From Elusimicrobiota bacterium (GTDB lineage: Bacteria > Elusimicrobiota > Elusimicrobia > UBA1565): a stretch of DNA of 64,000 nucleotides. Below are positions 16,876 to 25,879 of the stretch, piece after piece. Within the stretch, counting starts at the first letter, position 1, and each line of letters opens with the position of its first letter. The translations under genes were made by a program, and so were the position numbers. The stretch covers positions 151,616 through 215,615 of the forward strand of contig JBAZVI010000009.1 of NCBI GenBank assembly GCA_041660925.1. Reading direction: 5' to 3'. The notes beneath the pieces were generated by a model. It had not been told where the DNA came from. It did no database searches and saw nothing but the letters and a program-made list of their open reading frames with translations.

Positions 16876-17922
16876 ATGGACATGACGCTGCTGGGCAAGA
16901 CGATCGGGGACGGGCGTCCCTGCTTCATCATCGCCGAGGCCGGGCTCAACCACAACGGGGACATGGGGATCGCGAAGAAGCTCATCGCCGCCGCCAAGGA
17001 CGCCGGCTGCGACGCGGTGAAGTTCCAGAAGCGCGAGGTGGCCGAGCTCGCCGTCGGCAAGGTCCTCGACGCGCCCGACGCGCGCTTCCCGGCCTTCGGC
17101 GCCACTTACCGGAAGATCCGCGAGCACCTCGAGTTCGACCGCGCGGAGTTCGGCGAGCTCATCGCCTGCGCGCGCGAGCACGCGCTCCCCTTCTTCTGCA
17201 CCGCCTTCGACATCCCCTCCCTCGAGTTCCTCGAGTCCCTGGGGATGAGCGCCTACAAGCTCGCCAGCCACAGTCTCACGAACCTCCCGCTCCTCGAGCG
17301 CGCGGCCGCGCTGGGCAAGCCGGTCGTCCTCTCCACGGGCATGGCCCATCTCGAGGAGGTCGACCGGGCCGTGGAGATCTTCAAACGCGGCGGCTCGCCG
17401 CTGGCCCTGCTGCACTGTGTTTCCTCCTACCCGACCCCCCCCGAGCAGGCCAACCTCCGCGCGATGGACACGCTCCGGGCCCGCTACGGCGTCCCTGTGG
17501 GATACTCCGGGCACGAGCTCGGCACGCTCGCGACCCTGGCCGCCGCCGCCCGCGGCGCCGGCATCGTCGAGCGCCACGTGACCCTCGACCGCGCGATGCC
17601 CGGCTTCGACCACAAGCTCTCCGTCGCGCCCGACGAGCTCAAGCTCATGGTGCGGCAGATCCGCGAGATCGAACTCTCCCTCGGCGACGGCCGCAAGACC
17701 CTGCTGCCCGTCGAACAGGTCACCCGCGACAAGTACCACGTCTCCTGGGCCACGAGGACGTCCGTCCGCGCGGGCCAGCGCGTCACCGCGGACATGCTCT
17801 GCCTGCGCAACCCCGGCACCGGCATCCCCGCCTTCGAGAAGAGCCGCGTCCTCGAGCGCAAGGCGCGCGTCGACATCCCCGCCGACACCCTGCTCGCGTG
17901 GGACATGCTGGAGGACGCGTGA
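16876..17922 (+). CDS. neuB: NeuB-family nonulosonic acid synthase (third copy)
   Basis: A 348-residue PEP-condensing synthase. IIAEAGLNHNGD (18-29), KFQ (49-51), FCTAFDIPS in place of the usual STPFD, KLASHSL in place of KLASGE, LLHCVSSYPTPPEQANL, GYSGHELGT in place of GxSDH, VERHVTLDRAMPGFDH, and a C-terminal SAF domain with NPGTGIPAF. The deviations at the substrate loop (Ala-Phe-Asp, Ser-His, Ser-Gly-His) set it apart from the two other NeuB proteins here and suggest a different acceptor sugar. A GAGGA ribosome-binding site precedes the ATG. It overlaps the NeuA gene by 4 bp. Confidence 0.85.
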   Translation: MDMTLLGKTIGDGRPCFIIAEAGLNHNGDMGIAKKLIAAAKDAGCDAVKFQKREVAELAVGKVLDAPDARFPAFGATYRKIREHLEFDRAEFGELIACAREHALPFFCTAFDIPSLEFLESLGMSAYKLASHSLTNLPLLERAAALGKPVVLSTGMAHLEEVDRAVEIFKRGGSPLALLHCVSSYPTPPEQANLRAMDTLRARYGVPVGYSGHELGTLATLAAAARGAGIVERHVTLDRAMPGFDHKLSVAPDELKLMVRQIREIELSLGDGRKTLLPVEQVTRDKYHVSWATRTSVRAGQRVTADMLCLRNPGTGIPAFEKSRVLERKARVDIPADTLLAWDMLEDA

Positions 17923-18650
17923 GCTCGCCCCGCGTGCTCGCCGTCACGCTGGCCCGGGGCGGCTCCAAGGGCGTCCCCCGCAAGAACATCCGGACGCTCG
18001 CGGGTCTGCCGCTCATCGCCTACACGATCCGCGAGGCGCTGCGCTCGAAGCTCATCACCCGCTACGTCGTCTCCACCGACGACGCGGAGATCGCCGACGT
18101 CGCCCGCGCGCACGGGGCCGAGGTCCCCTTCCTGCGCCCCCCCGAGCTCTCGACCGACACGGCCTCCTCCAAAGACTGCCTGAAGCACGCGGTGGAGTTC
18201 ATGGAGCGCCGCGACGGCTGCCGCTACGACTTCGTCATCGAACTCATGTGCACGCACGCCTTCAAGACCGCGGAGGACATCGACGCGGCCCTCGAGAAGC
18301 TCGTCTCCACGGGCGCGGACTCCGTCATCGGGATGGCGCGCCTCTACGACCACCACCCCGCCCGCATCAAGCGCATCGAGGACGACCGCATCGTGGACTT
18401 CTGCGTACCGGAGGTCCTCGACTCCCGCCGCCAGGACCTGACGCCCCCGGCCTACATCCGCAACGGCTCCATCTACGCGATGAAGCGGGACGTCCTCATG
18501 GTCCAGGACCGCCGCTACGGCACCGCCGACTCGCGGCCCTACGTCTTCCCGCCGGAACGCGACGTCAACATCGACGACGAAGCGGACTGGCACGCCGCCG
18601 AGTTCCTGATGAAGAAGCTCATCGCCGCCAAGGAGCGCTCGCATGCCTAG
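17919..18650 (+). CDS. neuA: CMP-nonulosonate cytidylyltransferase (NeuA family)
   Basis: A 243-residue cytidylyltransferase with the full nucleotide loop ARGGSKGVPRKN (12-23), VSTDDAEIA, a FVIELMCTHAFKT segment in the place of the usual LQPTSPLR, RNGSIYAM and the C-terminal metal site VNIDDEADW. The start is GTG in a GTGA overlap with the NeuB gene, so the two enzymes form an acid-synthesis and activation pair. The unusual CTHAFKT substrate loop parallels the unusual loops in the partner NeuB and supports a non-standard ulosonic acid. It overlaps the dehydrogenase gene by 8 bp. Confidence 0.87.
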   Translation: MSSPRVLAVTLARGGSKGVPRKNIRTLAGLPLIAYTIREALRSKLITRYVVSTDDAEIADVARAHGAEVPFLRPPELSTDTASSKDCLKHAVEFMERRDGCRYDFVIELMCTHAFKTAEDIDAALEKLVSTGADSVIGMARLYDHHPARIKRIEDDRIVDFCVPEVLDSRRQDLTPPAYIRNGSIYAMKRDVLMVQDRRYGTADSRPYVFPPERDVNIDDEADWHAAEFLMKKLIAAKERSHA

Positions 18651-19599
18651 ACCCCGCATATTGGTCACCGCGCCCATCGACCATCTCCCCGAGACCCGCC
18701 GTGTCCTGGAGGCGGCCGGAGAGGTCCTCTACTTCGACCACCCGCCGCGCAAGGAGATCCTCCCGCTCCTCGCCGACGTGGACGCGATCTTTCCGAACAC
18801 GAAGATGATGCTGGACCAGGAGATCGTCGACGCCGCGCCGAAGCTGAAGGTCATCAGCACGCCGTCGACGGGGACCGACCACATCGACAAGGACTACTGC
18901 GCCCGCCGCGGCGTCGAGGTCCTCTCCCTGACGAAGGACCTCTCCGTCCTCGAGACCATCACCTCCACCGCCGAACACGCCTTCGCCCTGACCCTCGACA
19001 TCGTGCGCAACATGCCCTGGAGCTATCAGTCCGTCCTCGAGGGCGGCTGGGACTACACGAAGTTCCGCGGCCGCGAGCTCCAGGGCCGGGTCGTCGGCAT
19101 CGTGGGCTACGGCCGCCTGGGGAAGATGTACGCGCGCTTCGCCCGCGGCTTCGACATGAAGGTCCTCGCGACGGACCCCAACGTGAAGATCGCCGAGCCC
19201 TGGGTGGAGCAGGTCTCCCTCGACGAGCTCCTGAAGCGCTCGGAGATCATCACCCTCCACGTGCACCTGCGTCCCGAGACCCGCCGCATGGTCGACCGCT
19301 CCTGGTTCGAGCGCATGCGCCCGGGCGTCTACCTCATCAACACCTCCCGCGGCGGGCTCATCGACGACGAGGCCCTGCTGGCGGCGCTGGAGTCGGGCAA
19401 GGTCAAGGGCGCCGGCCTCGACGTCCTCGAGGGCGAGATCGAAGGGGACATGAGCCGGCACCCCGTGGTGCAGTACGCCCGCACCCACCGCAACATCATC
19501 ATCACCCCGCACTGCGGCGGGATGTCCATCGACGGGCAGCAGAAGGCCTTCACCCACGCGGCGCGCAAACTGGCCCGTTTTTTCGATGAGCACCGCTGA
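18643..19599 (+). CDS. D-isomer-specific 2-hydroxyacid dehydrogenase
   Basis: A 318-residue NAD-dependent dehydrogenase of the phosphoglycerate/lactate dehydrogenase family. VVGIVGYGRLGKM (150-162) is the NAD-binding GxGxxG loop, Arg236 in NTSRGG, Glu265 in LDVLEGE and His290 in ITPHCGG form the catalytic set, and STPSTGTDHID is the substrate-binding loop. It lacks an ACT domain, so it is not a regulated SerA. Locked between neuA and a glycan transferase (8- and 14-bp overlaps), it probably reduces or oxidises an alpha-keto/hydroxy acid needed for the sugar made here. The exact substrate is unknown. Confidence 0.86.
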   Translation: MPRPRILVTAPIDHLPETRRVLEAAGEVLYFDHPPRKEILPLLADVDAIFPNTKMMLDQEIVDAAPKLKVISTPSTGTDHIDKDYCARRGVEVLSLTKDLSVLETITSTAEHAFALTLDIVRNMPWSYQSVLEGGWDYTKFRGRELQGRVVGIVGYGRLGKMYARFARGFDMKVLATDPNVKIAEPWVEQVSLDELLKRSEIITLHVHLRPETRRMVDRSWFERMRPGVYLINTSRGGLIDDEALLAALESGKVKGAGLDVLEGEIEGDMSRHPVVQYARTHRNIIITPHCGGMSIDGQQKAFTHAARKLARFFDEHR

Positions 19600-21439
19600 A
19601 AACACCGCGACGGAGCTGCTCCTGGCGCGGGCCCCCTCCTCCCGTGCAGGAACGGTTTCGCTCTTCCCCGGGCCGCAAGGCGGCGGGGTCTCCTTCTCTC
19701 TCGACGAACTCCTGGACTTCTCGACCCACGCATCTCGACTCTACGCCGCGCTGACCGCCGCCGCCGGACCGGCGCTGGCGCACCGCCTCGGAGTCCCGGA
19801 ACCCGCCGCCGCGGTGCTGACGCGCCGCACAATCGTCCCGCTCACCCACTGTTTCATGGACCGCCTCCTGCGCATGGACCGCCTGCTGCGCGGGCGCACC
19901 GTCCCGCTCGCGGTCTGGGGAGGGACGGAACTCCCGCCCCCCCCCGACATCGAGGCCTTCATGGCGGGGGCCCTGTCATCGCCGGCCTTCAACCAGGGCA
20001 TCCTCCGCCGGCTCGCCCCGGTCTGGGGGCTGTCGGTCGACGGCCGCGAGAACCCCTTCGAGCCGGAGGAGCCCGCTCCATCGACCGACGCCCCCGTGAA
20101 CCTCAACTTCAAGCTCAAGCGCGCCCTCGGTCCCGCGGCCTGGACCCGGAAAGCGCTGAGCAGGATCCTTGGGCACGGGCTCTCGCGTATCTGCGGCGGC
20201 ATCCCGACCCTGTCGATGGCCTACAGCACCGACGCGCTCAAGGAGAACGGCTTCTACCTCCGCCGTCTCCACGCCCTTCCGAATGACTGGCCCGTGCCGA
20301 CATTGCCGCGCGACACCACGTTGCGCACCGGGACTCTGCAGCCTGCCCTCGCAGCCGCAGGGGCCGCCCTCGAGGCGTTCCTTCTGGAATCGGGTATCGA
20401 GGCCCCCGCGACGCGCACGCGAGCCCTGCGAGCCTTCATCGATTACGTCTCCGACCTTTTCCCGTCCTCCTTCCTCGAGAGCATGCCGTCCTGCTTGGGC
20501 CGATGCACGCGGATCCTCTCCCCGTTGCGCGACCGCCCGCTTCTCGTCGCTGAGACGACAGACACCCGCTCGACCTACATGATCGCCGCAGCGCACGCAC
20601 TAGGGATGCGGGTCGTCGGCTGCCAGCACGGAGGGCATTACGGCTACCTTGAGAACTTCGTCGACGCCTGCGAGCTCGAGTATCCCCTCTGCGACGACTA
20701 CGTCTCCTGGGGATGGACGAGACTGCCGGACGCCCTCGCGGCGAAAGATCCCCGTGTAACTCCCCTGCCCAGCCCCTGGCTGAGCGAGCGGGCTCGCTTC
20801 TGGGCCAAGGCCCGTTCCTCCGCCGCGCCGTCCTTCGACCTGCTGCTCATGAGCAACAAGATCAAGCCCTTCTCGCCGGCGCCGACGGGCGGGATGATCT
20901 CCCGCATCGACACGGCCGAGGCTTATCTGGCCTCCCTCGCGGACCTTTTCCGCGAAGCGGCGCGTCGGAACGTCCGGATCCTCCATAAGCCATACAACAA
21001 GGAGACCGTACGACTCTTCCAGTCTCAGTTCCAGGAATTCGAACGCCTGGGCGGAGACCGCTACCGTCTCTGGGACCGCTTCGACAAGGGACTCACCCCG
21101 GAACTGGTCTCCCTCTGCCGGATCGTGCTCTGGGACCAGCCCGGGACCGGCTTCCTCGAGTGCCTCGCGAGCGGCATCCCGACGATGGTCTACTGGCCGC
21201 GCGTGTACAACCGCGAAGACCCAGCGGCCGCCGCAGCCTTCGCGCGGCTCGAAAGGACCGGCTGGGTGCACCGCAGTATCGAAGCGCTTTTCGCCGAACT
21301 CGATGCCTTCAAGTCGGCCCCCGATGCATGGATGAGCGACCCCGAGCGCCGCGCGGCCGCTGAGGCGTTCAGCCGCGCCTACGGCTGGCACGCATCCGAT
21401 TGGCCCGCGCGATGGAAGGAGTTCCTCTCGACCCTATGA
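19586..21439 (+). CDS. large surface-glycan transferase, LIC12162-like
   Basis: A 617-residue protein without transmembrane segments. The C-terminal half carries CQHGGHYG (346-353), YVSWGWTRLPD (around 372-382), ILHKPYNKE (465-473), LWDQPGTGFLECLASG (515-530) and IPTMVYWPR (531-539). This combination resembles the LIC12162-type O-antigen transferases of Leptospira and, more broadly, GT-B enzymes. The identification is from memory of motifs, so moderate. The N-terminal 300 residues have no recognisable domain. It overlaps the dehydrogenase gene by 14 bp and the ABC exporter gene by 4 bp, so it probably acts on the exporter's cargo or uses the CMP-sugar made by the upstream neuB/neuA pair. Confidence 0.62.
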   Translation: MSTAENTATELLLARAPSSRAGTVSLFPGPQGGGVSFSLDELLDFSTHASRLYAALTAAAGPALAHRLGVPEPAAAVLTRRTIVPLTHCFMDRLLRMDRLLRGRTVPLAVWGGTELPPPPDIEAFMAGALSSPAFNQGILRRLAPVWGLSVDGRENPFEPEEPAPSTDAPVNLNFKLKRALGPAAWTRKALSRILGHGLSRICGGIPTLSMAYSTDALKENGFYLRRLHALPNDWPVPTLPRDTTLRTGTLQPALAAAGAALEAFLLESGIEAPATRTRALRAFIDYVSDLFPSSFLESMPSCLGRCTRILSPLRDRPLLVAETTDTRSTYMIAAAHALGMRVVGCQHGGHYGYLENFVDACELEYPLCDDYVSWGWTRLPDALAAKDPRVTPLPSPWLSERARFWAKARSSAAPSFDLLLMSNKIKPFSPAPTGGMISRIDTAEAYLASLADLFREAARRNVRILHKPYNKETVRLFQSQFQEFERLGGDRYRLWDRFDKGLTPELVSLCRIVLWDQPGTGFLECLASGIPTMVYWPRVYNREDPAAAAAFARLERTGWVHRSIEALFAELDAFKSAPDAWMSDPERRAAAEAFSRAYGWHASDWPARWKEFLSTL

Positions 21440-23178
21440 GCACCACGCACGCCGACATCCGCAACTCCGCCTGGCCCTGGAAGGAGACTCTCTCGGTCTG
21501 CCGGGACTTCCAACTGGGAACGGCCCGCGCTTGGACGCTGCTGGGGCTCTGCTACCTGCTCACGCCCGTCAGCGCCGTCGTCGACGGCCTGAGCTGGGTG
21601 CTCCTCGTCAACATGTTCTCCTCCCGCGTCGGAATGGCCGGAGCGGAGACCGACATGGCGCTGCTCCAGCCCCTCCTGCGTTCCCCGCTCCTCGCGCAAC
21701 CCGACGCGATGATGGAGCTCGTGGCCGCCCTCTTCCTATCGAGGGCCGCCCTCACCGCGCTGACCACGAGCCTCGACGCCATGCTCGCCGCCGAACTGCG
21801 CCGCCGCCTCCAGGAGGAGGGCTTGTCCCGAGTCATAACGGGACGCTGGGAACAGCTGCGCCACCTCCACGTCGGGCAGCTGGTCGGCACGCTCACCGAG
21901 GAAGCGGCGGTCTTCTCCAAGTTCGTGATGTCGGCGGCCCGTGCGGGCTTCAGCCTCATCACCTTCCTCATGCTCGGCGGCATGGCTCTCGCCGTCGCCC
22001 CCGGCCTGACCGGGATCGGGCTGCTCGTCGCACTTCCCGCCTGGTTCGTGCTCAAGTCCCTCTACTCCCGTCAGGCGCTTCTCTCCGGAGACCTGACCTT
22101 GGCCCGGCAGGGCTTCGCCGCGGACATCACGGAGCGTCTCTCCGGCCTCTATCAGATCAAGGCCTTCGGGGATACATCCCCGCATCTGCGCGCCGGCACG
22201 CGGCGACAGGAGGCCTACACGAACACCGAAGTCTCCATCGGCCACTACACGGGCCTCATCGCTGCGTTCAACCCCCTGCTCTTCCCCATCCTCATGGCGG
22301 CCTACTACCTCTGGACCCGAGGGCACGGACACACGCTGACCGGAGAACTCCACGTGATGGGCAGCGTCGGGGTGCTGGGCTACCGCGCGGTCTCCCAGCT
22401 CAACGGCCTGGTTGCGGCGGTCGGAAACCTCACCCGGCTGGCCGGCTGCGTCGCGCCCCTGCATCGTCTTTGCGCGCTCCTTCCCGAGCCCCCCCGCGAA
22501 CCCCTCCCAGAGCCCCTACGCGGGATACGGCTCGAGGGATTGGGGTATACCTACAAGAAGCGCGCCGTGCTCCACGATCTCGACGAGACGCTGGAACCCG
22601 GGCGCATCATCCTCGTCAGCGGTCCATCCGGCTGCGGTAAGACCACGCTCGCGAATCTCATCGCGGGCCTCCTGGAGCCGAGCGAGGGGAGCGTGCACTA
22701 CGCGGGGCGCTCCGGACGCAGCTACTCCGCACGCGCCTATCGCGCCCGCATCGGCTACGTCACGCAAGACATCCACCTTTTCCGTGGGACGGTGCGCTTC
22801 AACCTCGATCCCCGCGAAGGGCTTCCGGAGGCGGATCTCCGCCGCTCTCTGGAGCAGGCCGGAGCCGCCGCTTTCGTCGAACGGATGGGCGGCTTGGACG
22901 CCGAGGTCGCGGAGGCGGGACGCTCCCTCTCCGGCGGGGAGAAGCGGCGACTGGCCATCGCGGCGACCCTGGCGCAGGGGGCCGACTGCCTCATCCTCGA
23001 CGAAGTGACCAACGGCCTCGACGGCGCCAGCCGCGACGCGCTCCTCGAGACGGTGGCCGCCATCAGCCGCGGCGTCCTCGTCGTCGCCATCTCGCACGAC
23101 CTGGCCGCATTCTCGGCGGTCGACCCCCGCGTCATCCGGCTGGACGCCGCGCATCCCCACCGGGACCCCGTCCCTTGA
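21436..23178 (+). CDS. MsbA/PglK-like ABC transporter (TMD-NBD half transporter)
   Basis: A 580-residue half-transporter. Residues about 30-345 hold a six-helix membrane domain. The nucleotide-binding domain has Walker A GPSGCGKTT (396-404), Q-loop Gln444, signature LSGGEKRR (498-505), Walker B CLILDE (518-523) and the H-loop His554. This layout is that of type IV exporters such as MsbA, and of PglK which flips lipid-linked oligosaccharides. The ATG at the 4-bp overlap with the preceding transferase is preferred over an in-frame ATG 36 bp upstream that lies inside that gene. With transferases on both sides (4-bp overlaps), a lipid-linked glycan is the likely cargo. Confidence 0.85.
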   Translation: MSTTHADIRNSAWPWKETLSVCRDFQLGTARAWTLLGLCYLLTPVSAVVDGLSWVLLVNMFSSRVGMAGAETDMALLQPLLRSPLLAQPDAMMELVAALFLSRAALTALTTSLDAMLAAELRRRLQEEGLSRVITGRWEQLRHLHVGQLVGTLTEEAAVFSKFVMSAARAGFSLITFLMLGGMALAVAPGLTGIGLLVALPAWFVLKSLYSRQALLSGDLTLARQGFAADITERLSGLYQIKAFGDTSPHLRAGTRRQEAYTNTEVSIGHYTGLIAAFNPLLFPILMAAYYLWTRGHGHTLTGELHVMGSVGVLGYRAVSQLNGLVAAVGNLTRLAGCVAPLHRLCALLPEPPREPLPEPLRGIRLEGLGYTYKKRAVLHDLDETLEPGRIILVSGPSGCGKTTLANLIAGLLEPSEGSVHYAGRSGRSYSARAYRARIGYVTQDIHLFRGTVRFNLDPREGLPEADLRRSLEQAGAAAFVERMGGLDAEVAEAGRSLSGGEKRRLAIAATLAQGADCLILDEVTNGLDGASRDALLETVAAISRGVLVVAISHDLAAFSAVDPRVIRLDAAHPHRDPVP

Positions 23179-24974
23179 GCACGCTCCACATCGCCGCGGG
23201 TCCGGGCCGTCGCGTCATCGGACCGGACGCCCGCGCCCTCTGCTGCGACTGGGAAGCTTATGACGCTCTGCGCGGACTCTGCGACGCGGGCGCCTGGGAG
23301 GACGAAATCCCCTCCGATCGAGCCGACCTGGTCATGGAGCGCTGCCGCGACTGGACCGCCGGCTGGCGCTTCGACGCGGACGGAGACATGACGCTCTTCG
23401 CCGGCGTTTCCCTCGGGGAGTCCTATCAATGGCTCCTTTGGCTGTATTTCGCGTTCCCGGCATGCAAATTTTCCGTCGCCCTCGAGGAGGCGCTCGCGCG
23501 CCGCAGGCCGTCCGTGCTGCGCTGCGAAGACAGCGTCCCTCGACTCTTTCGGGACGTCCTCGACGAGGAGGCGCGCAAAATCGGTCTCCGCGTCGAAACG
23601 GTCGCCGCCCCGGCCCGCTCGACCCTGCCGCCGCCCTGGCGGATGCCTCCCATGGAGCTTGCGCCGCTCATGCGTTTTGCGGGCGCCGCGGTCAACGCGG
23701 CCGGCGCGGTCGCCGCGCGCCGCGGCCGGCGAGATGTGTGGACCTGCTACTACCATGTCCTCGAGCCCGTCTGGCGCAGAGCCTCGGAATCGGGACACCC
23801 ATTCCGTTGGCTATTCGCGAACTCCCCCTCCAGGCGGCTGCTCCCGACGATCGTTCGGGGAGGAGGCGGTCTGCTGCTGGAACATCGGACCCCTCCGGCC
23901 TTTCGTCCCGCCGAATCGCGGGCGCTGGAGGACATTCGCGCTCGCTGGCGCGCGGCCCGCGAGGGTCCCGGCGTCCCCCCCCCCTTGCGCCCTCATCTTG
24001 ACGCGTGGTTCGCCGACATGCTCCCAGCCCTTGCCTGGGGCTGGCTCCGGCTTCAAGCTCGCTGGGAACGCTCCCGCCCCGCCCTCCTCGTCCTTCCCTT
24101 CGACGGGCCCTCGCTGCAGTTCTTCCTGCAGACACTCGCACGGAGGGACGGCGTCCCCTCCGTGATGTTCCTTCACGGGCTGCCCTTCCACTACCGTCTC
24201 GACGCTGAACACGGAAAGTCATCCACCTTCCTCGTCTGGGGCCCCGAGCAGGAGAGGATCTATCGCGAAGGCAGCGCCCGCCTCGAACGCGGGCCTCGGA
24301 TCGAAAGGACCGGCAACCCTCATTTCGACCTCATGACCGCCCCTCGTCGCTCCGCCCCGTTCCGTCGGCTCCTCGCCCTGAGCTGCCCGGTCAACATGCT
24401 TTCTCCTCTCGCCAGGACCATCGACCCCGAGCGCTACGCCCTGGAGACTCTGTCCGCGGCGGCTGATTCGGGGGAATGGGAGATCTCCTTCAAGATCCAT
24501 CCTTCGGAATCCCTCGAACGCTACCGGCGCCTGCTCGGACGCCGATTCCCGAAGGTGCGGATCCTTAAGGCCGAATCCGTCGCTCAGCTCATCCTCGAGA
24601 GCGACCTCGTCGTCGGTCCGGTCTCGACGGCTCTGATCGAGGCCATGCTTTTGCGTCGGGCCGTGTTCTGCGTCAACCTCACGCGTACGCCCTTCCCGCC
24701 CCCGTGCGACGGACGCTGGGGGATCCTCCTCGCCAACGACCCGTCCTCCCTGCGCGAACGACTCCGCTCGTTCCTGAAGGACCCTGGCAAGGTGCAGGAG
24801 GAGGCGCTCGCCGGACAGGAACGCGCCCTCGACGCCTTCGTCGGCCCCCGCGACGGCCGCAGCACGGAGCGCTTCCTCGTGCGGTTGCGCGCGGAACTGC
24901 GCCCTTCGGAAGCCTTTGCTAGAATACCGGAGAGTCCCGAGGATTCCTCGGCCGCGGAGGCGCGTCCCTCATGA
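23175..24974 (+). CDS. GT-B-like surface-glycan transferase (TTG start)
   Basis: A 599-residue soluble protein. Its C-terminal third has the order seen in CDP-glycerol phosphotransferase and capsule-type GT-B proteins: MFLHGLPFHY (331-340), TGNPHFD (379-385), SFKIHPSESLERY (438-450) and GPVSTALIEAMLLRRAVF (481-498), where Ser/Thr and Glu line the donor site. The first 300 residues are unassigned. The start is TTG in a TTGA overlap with the ABC transporter stop; no better start lies nearby. It is one of three large GT-B-like proteins in the window and a candidate nonulosonate transferase, by context. Confidence 0.62.
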   Translation: MSTLHIAAGPGRRVIGPDARALCCDWEAYDALRGLCDAGAWEDEIPSDRADLVMERCRDWTAGWRFDADGDMTLFAGVSLGESYQWLLWLYFAFPACKFSVALEEALARRRPSVLRCEDSVPRLFRDVLDEEARKIGLRVETVAAPARSTLPPPWRMPPMELAPLMRFAGAAVNAAGAVAARRGRRDVWTCYYHVLEPVWRRASESGHPFRWLFANSPSRRLLPTIVRGGGGLLLEHRTPPAFRPAESRALEDIRARWRAAREGPGVPPPLRPHLDAWFADMLPALAWGWLRLQARWERSRPALLVLPFDGPSLQFFLQTLARRDGVPSVMFLHGLPFHYRLDAEHGKSSTFLVWGPEQERIYREGSARLERGPRIERTGNPHFDLMTAPRRSAPFRRLLALSCPVNMLSPLARTIDPERYALETLSAAADSGEWEISFKIHPSESLERYRRLLGRRFPKVRILKAESVAQLILESDLVVGPVSTALIEAMLLRRAVFCVNLTRTPFPPPCDGRWGILLANDPSSLRERLRSFLKDPGKVQEEALAGQERALDAFVGPRDGRSTERFLVRLRAELRPSEAFARIPESPEDSSAAEARPS

Positions 24975-25879
24975 ACCCGATCAAGACGATCCTCGTCACC
25001 GGCGGCACGGGACTGCTCGGCAAGGGCATGGAGGAGACGGCTCCTCCCGGGTTCAGGATCCTCAGCCTGCATCAGCGCGACTACAAAGTCCGGGATTCCA
25101 AAGCGCGCCATCTGGTCCTCGACATCCGCGACCGCCGCGCCGTAGAGAAGCTCTTCGCCCGACACGCCTTCGACGCCGTCATCCATGCCGCCGGCATCGC
25201 CAGCGTGGACTACGTTCAGCGCCATTATGCGGAGAGCCTTGAATCCAACCTCGTCGGCACCCTCAACATCTCCTCGGCCTGCCGGCGATGGAACCGCTAC
25301 CTGACCTACGTCTCCACCAACGCCGTCTTCGACGGGAAGCGCCCGCCCTACGGAGAGGACGCTCCCCTCGACCCCGTGAATAAATATGGCCGCCTTAAGG
25401 CGGAATGCGAACGCCTCGTCGCGGAGACCCTCAGCGCCTACTCCATCGCGCGTCCGATCCTCATGTACGGCTGGAACCACCCCGTGACCCGCCCGAACAC
25501 CGCGACCTGGATCTACGACAAGCTTTTGCGCGGAGAGCGCATCGACATGGTCGACGACGTCACCGAGAATCCGCTCTACAACCTCCAGTGCGGCCGCGCC
25601 CTATGGGCGATGGTGCGCAGAAAGCCCGCGGGAGTCTTCCACCTGGCGGGCAAGGATTCCGTCGACCGTTACCGCTTCGCCCGCGCGGTGGCCCGGACCT
25701 TCGGGCTCGATGCCGCCCTCATCCGCCGCGTGAAGAGCACGCACTTCCCGGACATCGCGCCCCGCCCGCCGAACACGACGCTCCGGACCCGTCGGATGGA
25801 GGAGGAGTTGGGCGTCGCGCCGATGACCCTCGCCGAGGGCCTCTCCGACATGAAGTCCCGCATGAGGATCACGGCTTGA
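24971..25879 (+). CDS. RmlD-like NAD(P)-dependent sugar reductase
   Basis: A 302-residue short-chain (extended) reductase. The dinucleotide loop is LVTGGTGLLGKG (about 9-20). HAAGIASVDYVQ and STNAVFDGKRPPYGEDAPLD precede the YGRLKAE motif (YxxxK), the pattern of dTDP-4-dehydrorhamnose reductase. FHLAGKDSVDRYRFARAV near the C-terminus also fits RmlD. The rmlA/B/C partners are absent from the window, so the substrate may be another 4-keto sugar nucleotide. The ATG overlaps the previous stop by 4 bp; a TAGAAT within the previous gene's tail could act as an internal promoter, but this is weak. Confidence 0.8.
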   Translation: MNPIKTILVTGGTGLLGKGMEETAPPGFRILSLHQRDYKVRDSKARHLVLDIRDRRAVEKLFARHAFDAVIHAAGIASVDYVQRHYAESLESNLVGTLNISSACRRWNRYLTYVSTNAVFDGKRPPYGEDAPLDPVNKYGRLKAECERLVAETLSAYSIARPILMYGWNHPVTRPNTATWIYDKLLRGERIDMVDDVTENPLYNLQCGRALWAMVRRKPAGVFHLAGKDSVDRYRFARAVARTFGLDAALIRRVKSTHFPDIAPRPPNTTLRTRRMEEELGVAPMTLAEGLSDMKSRMRITA

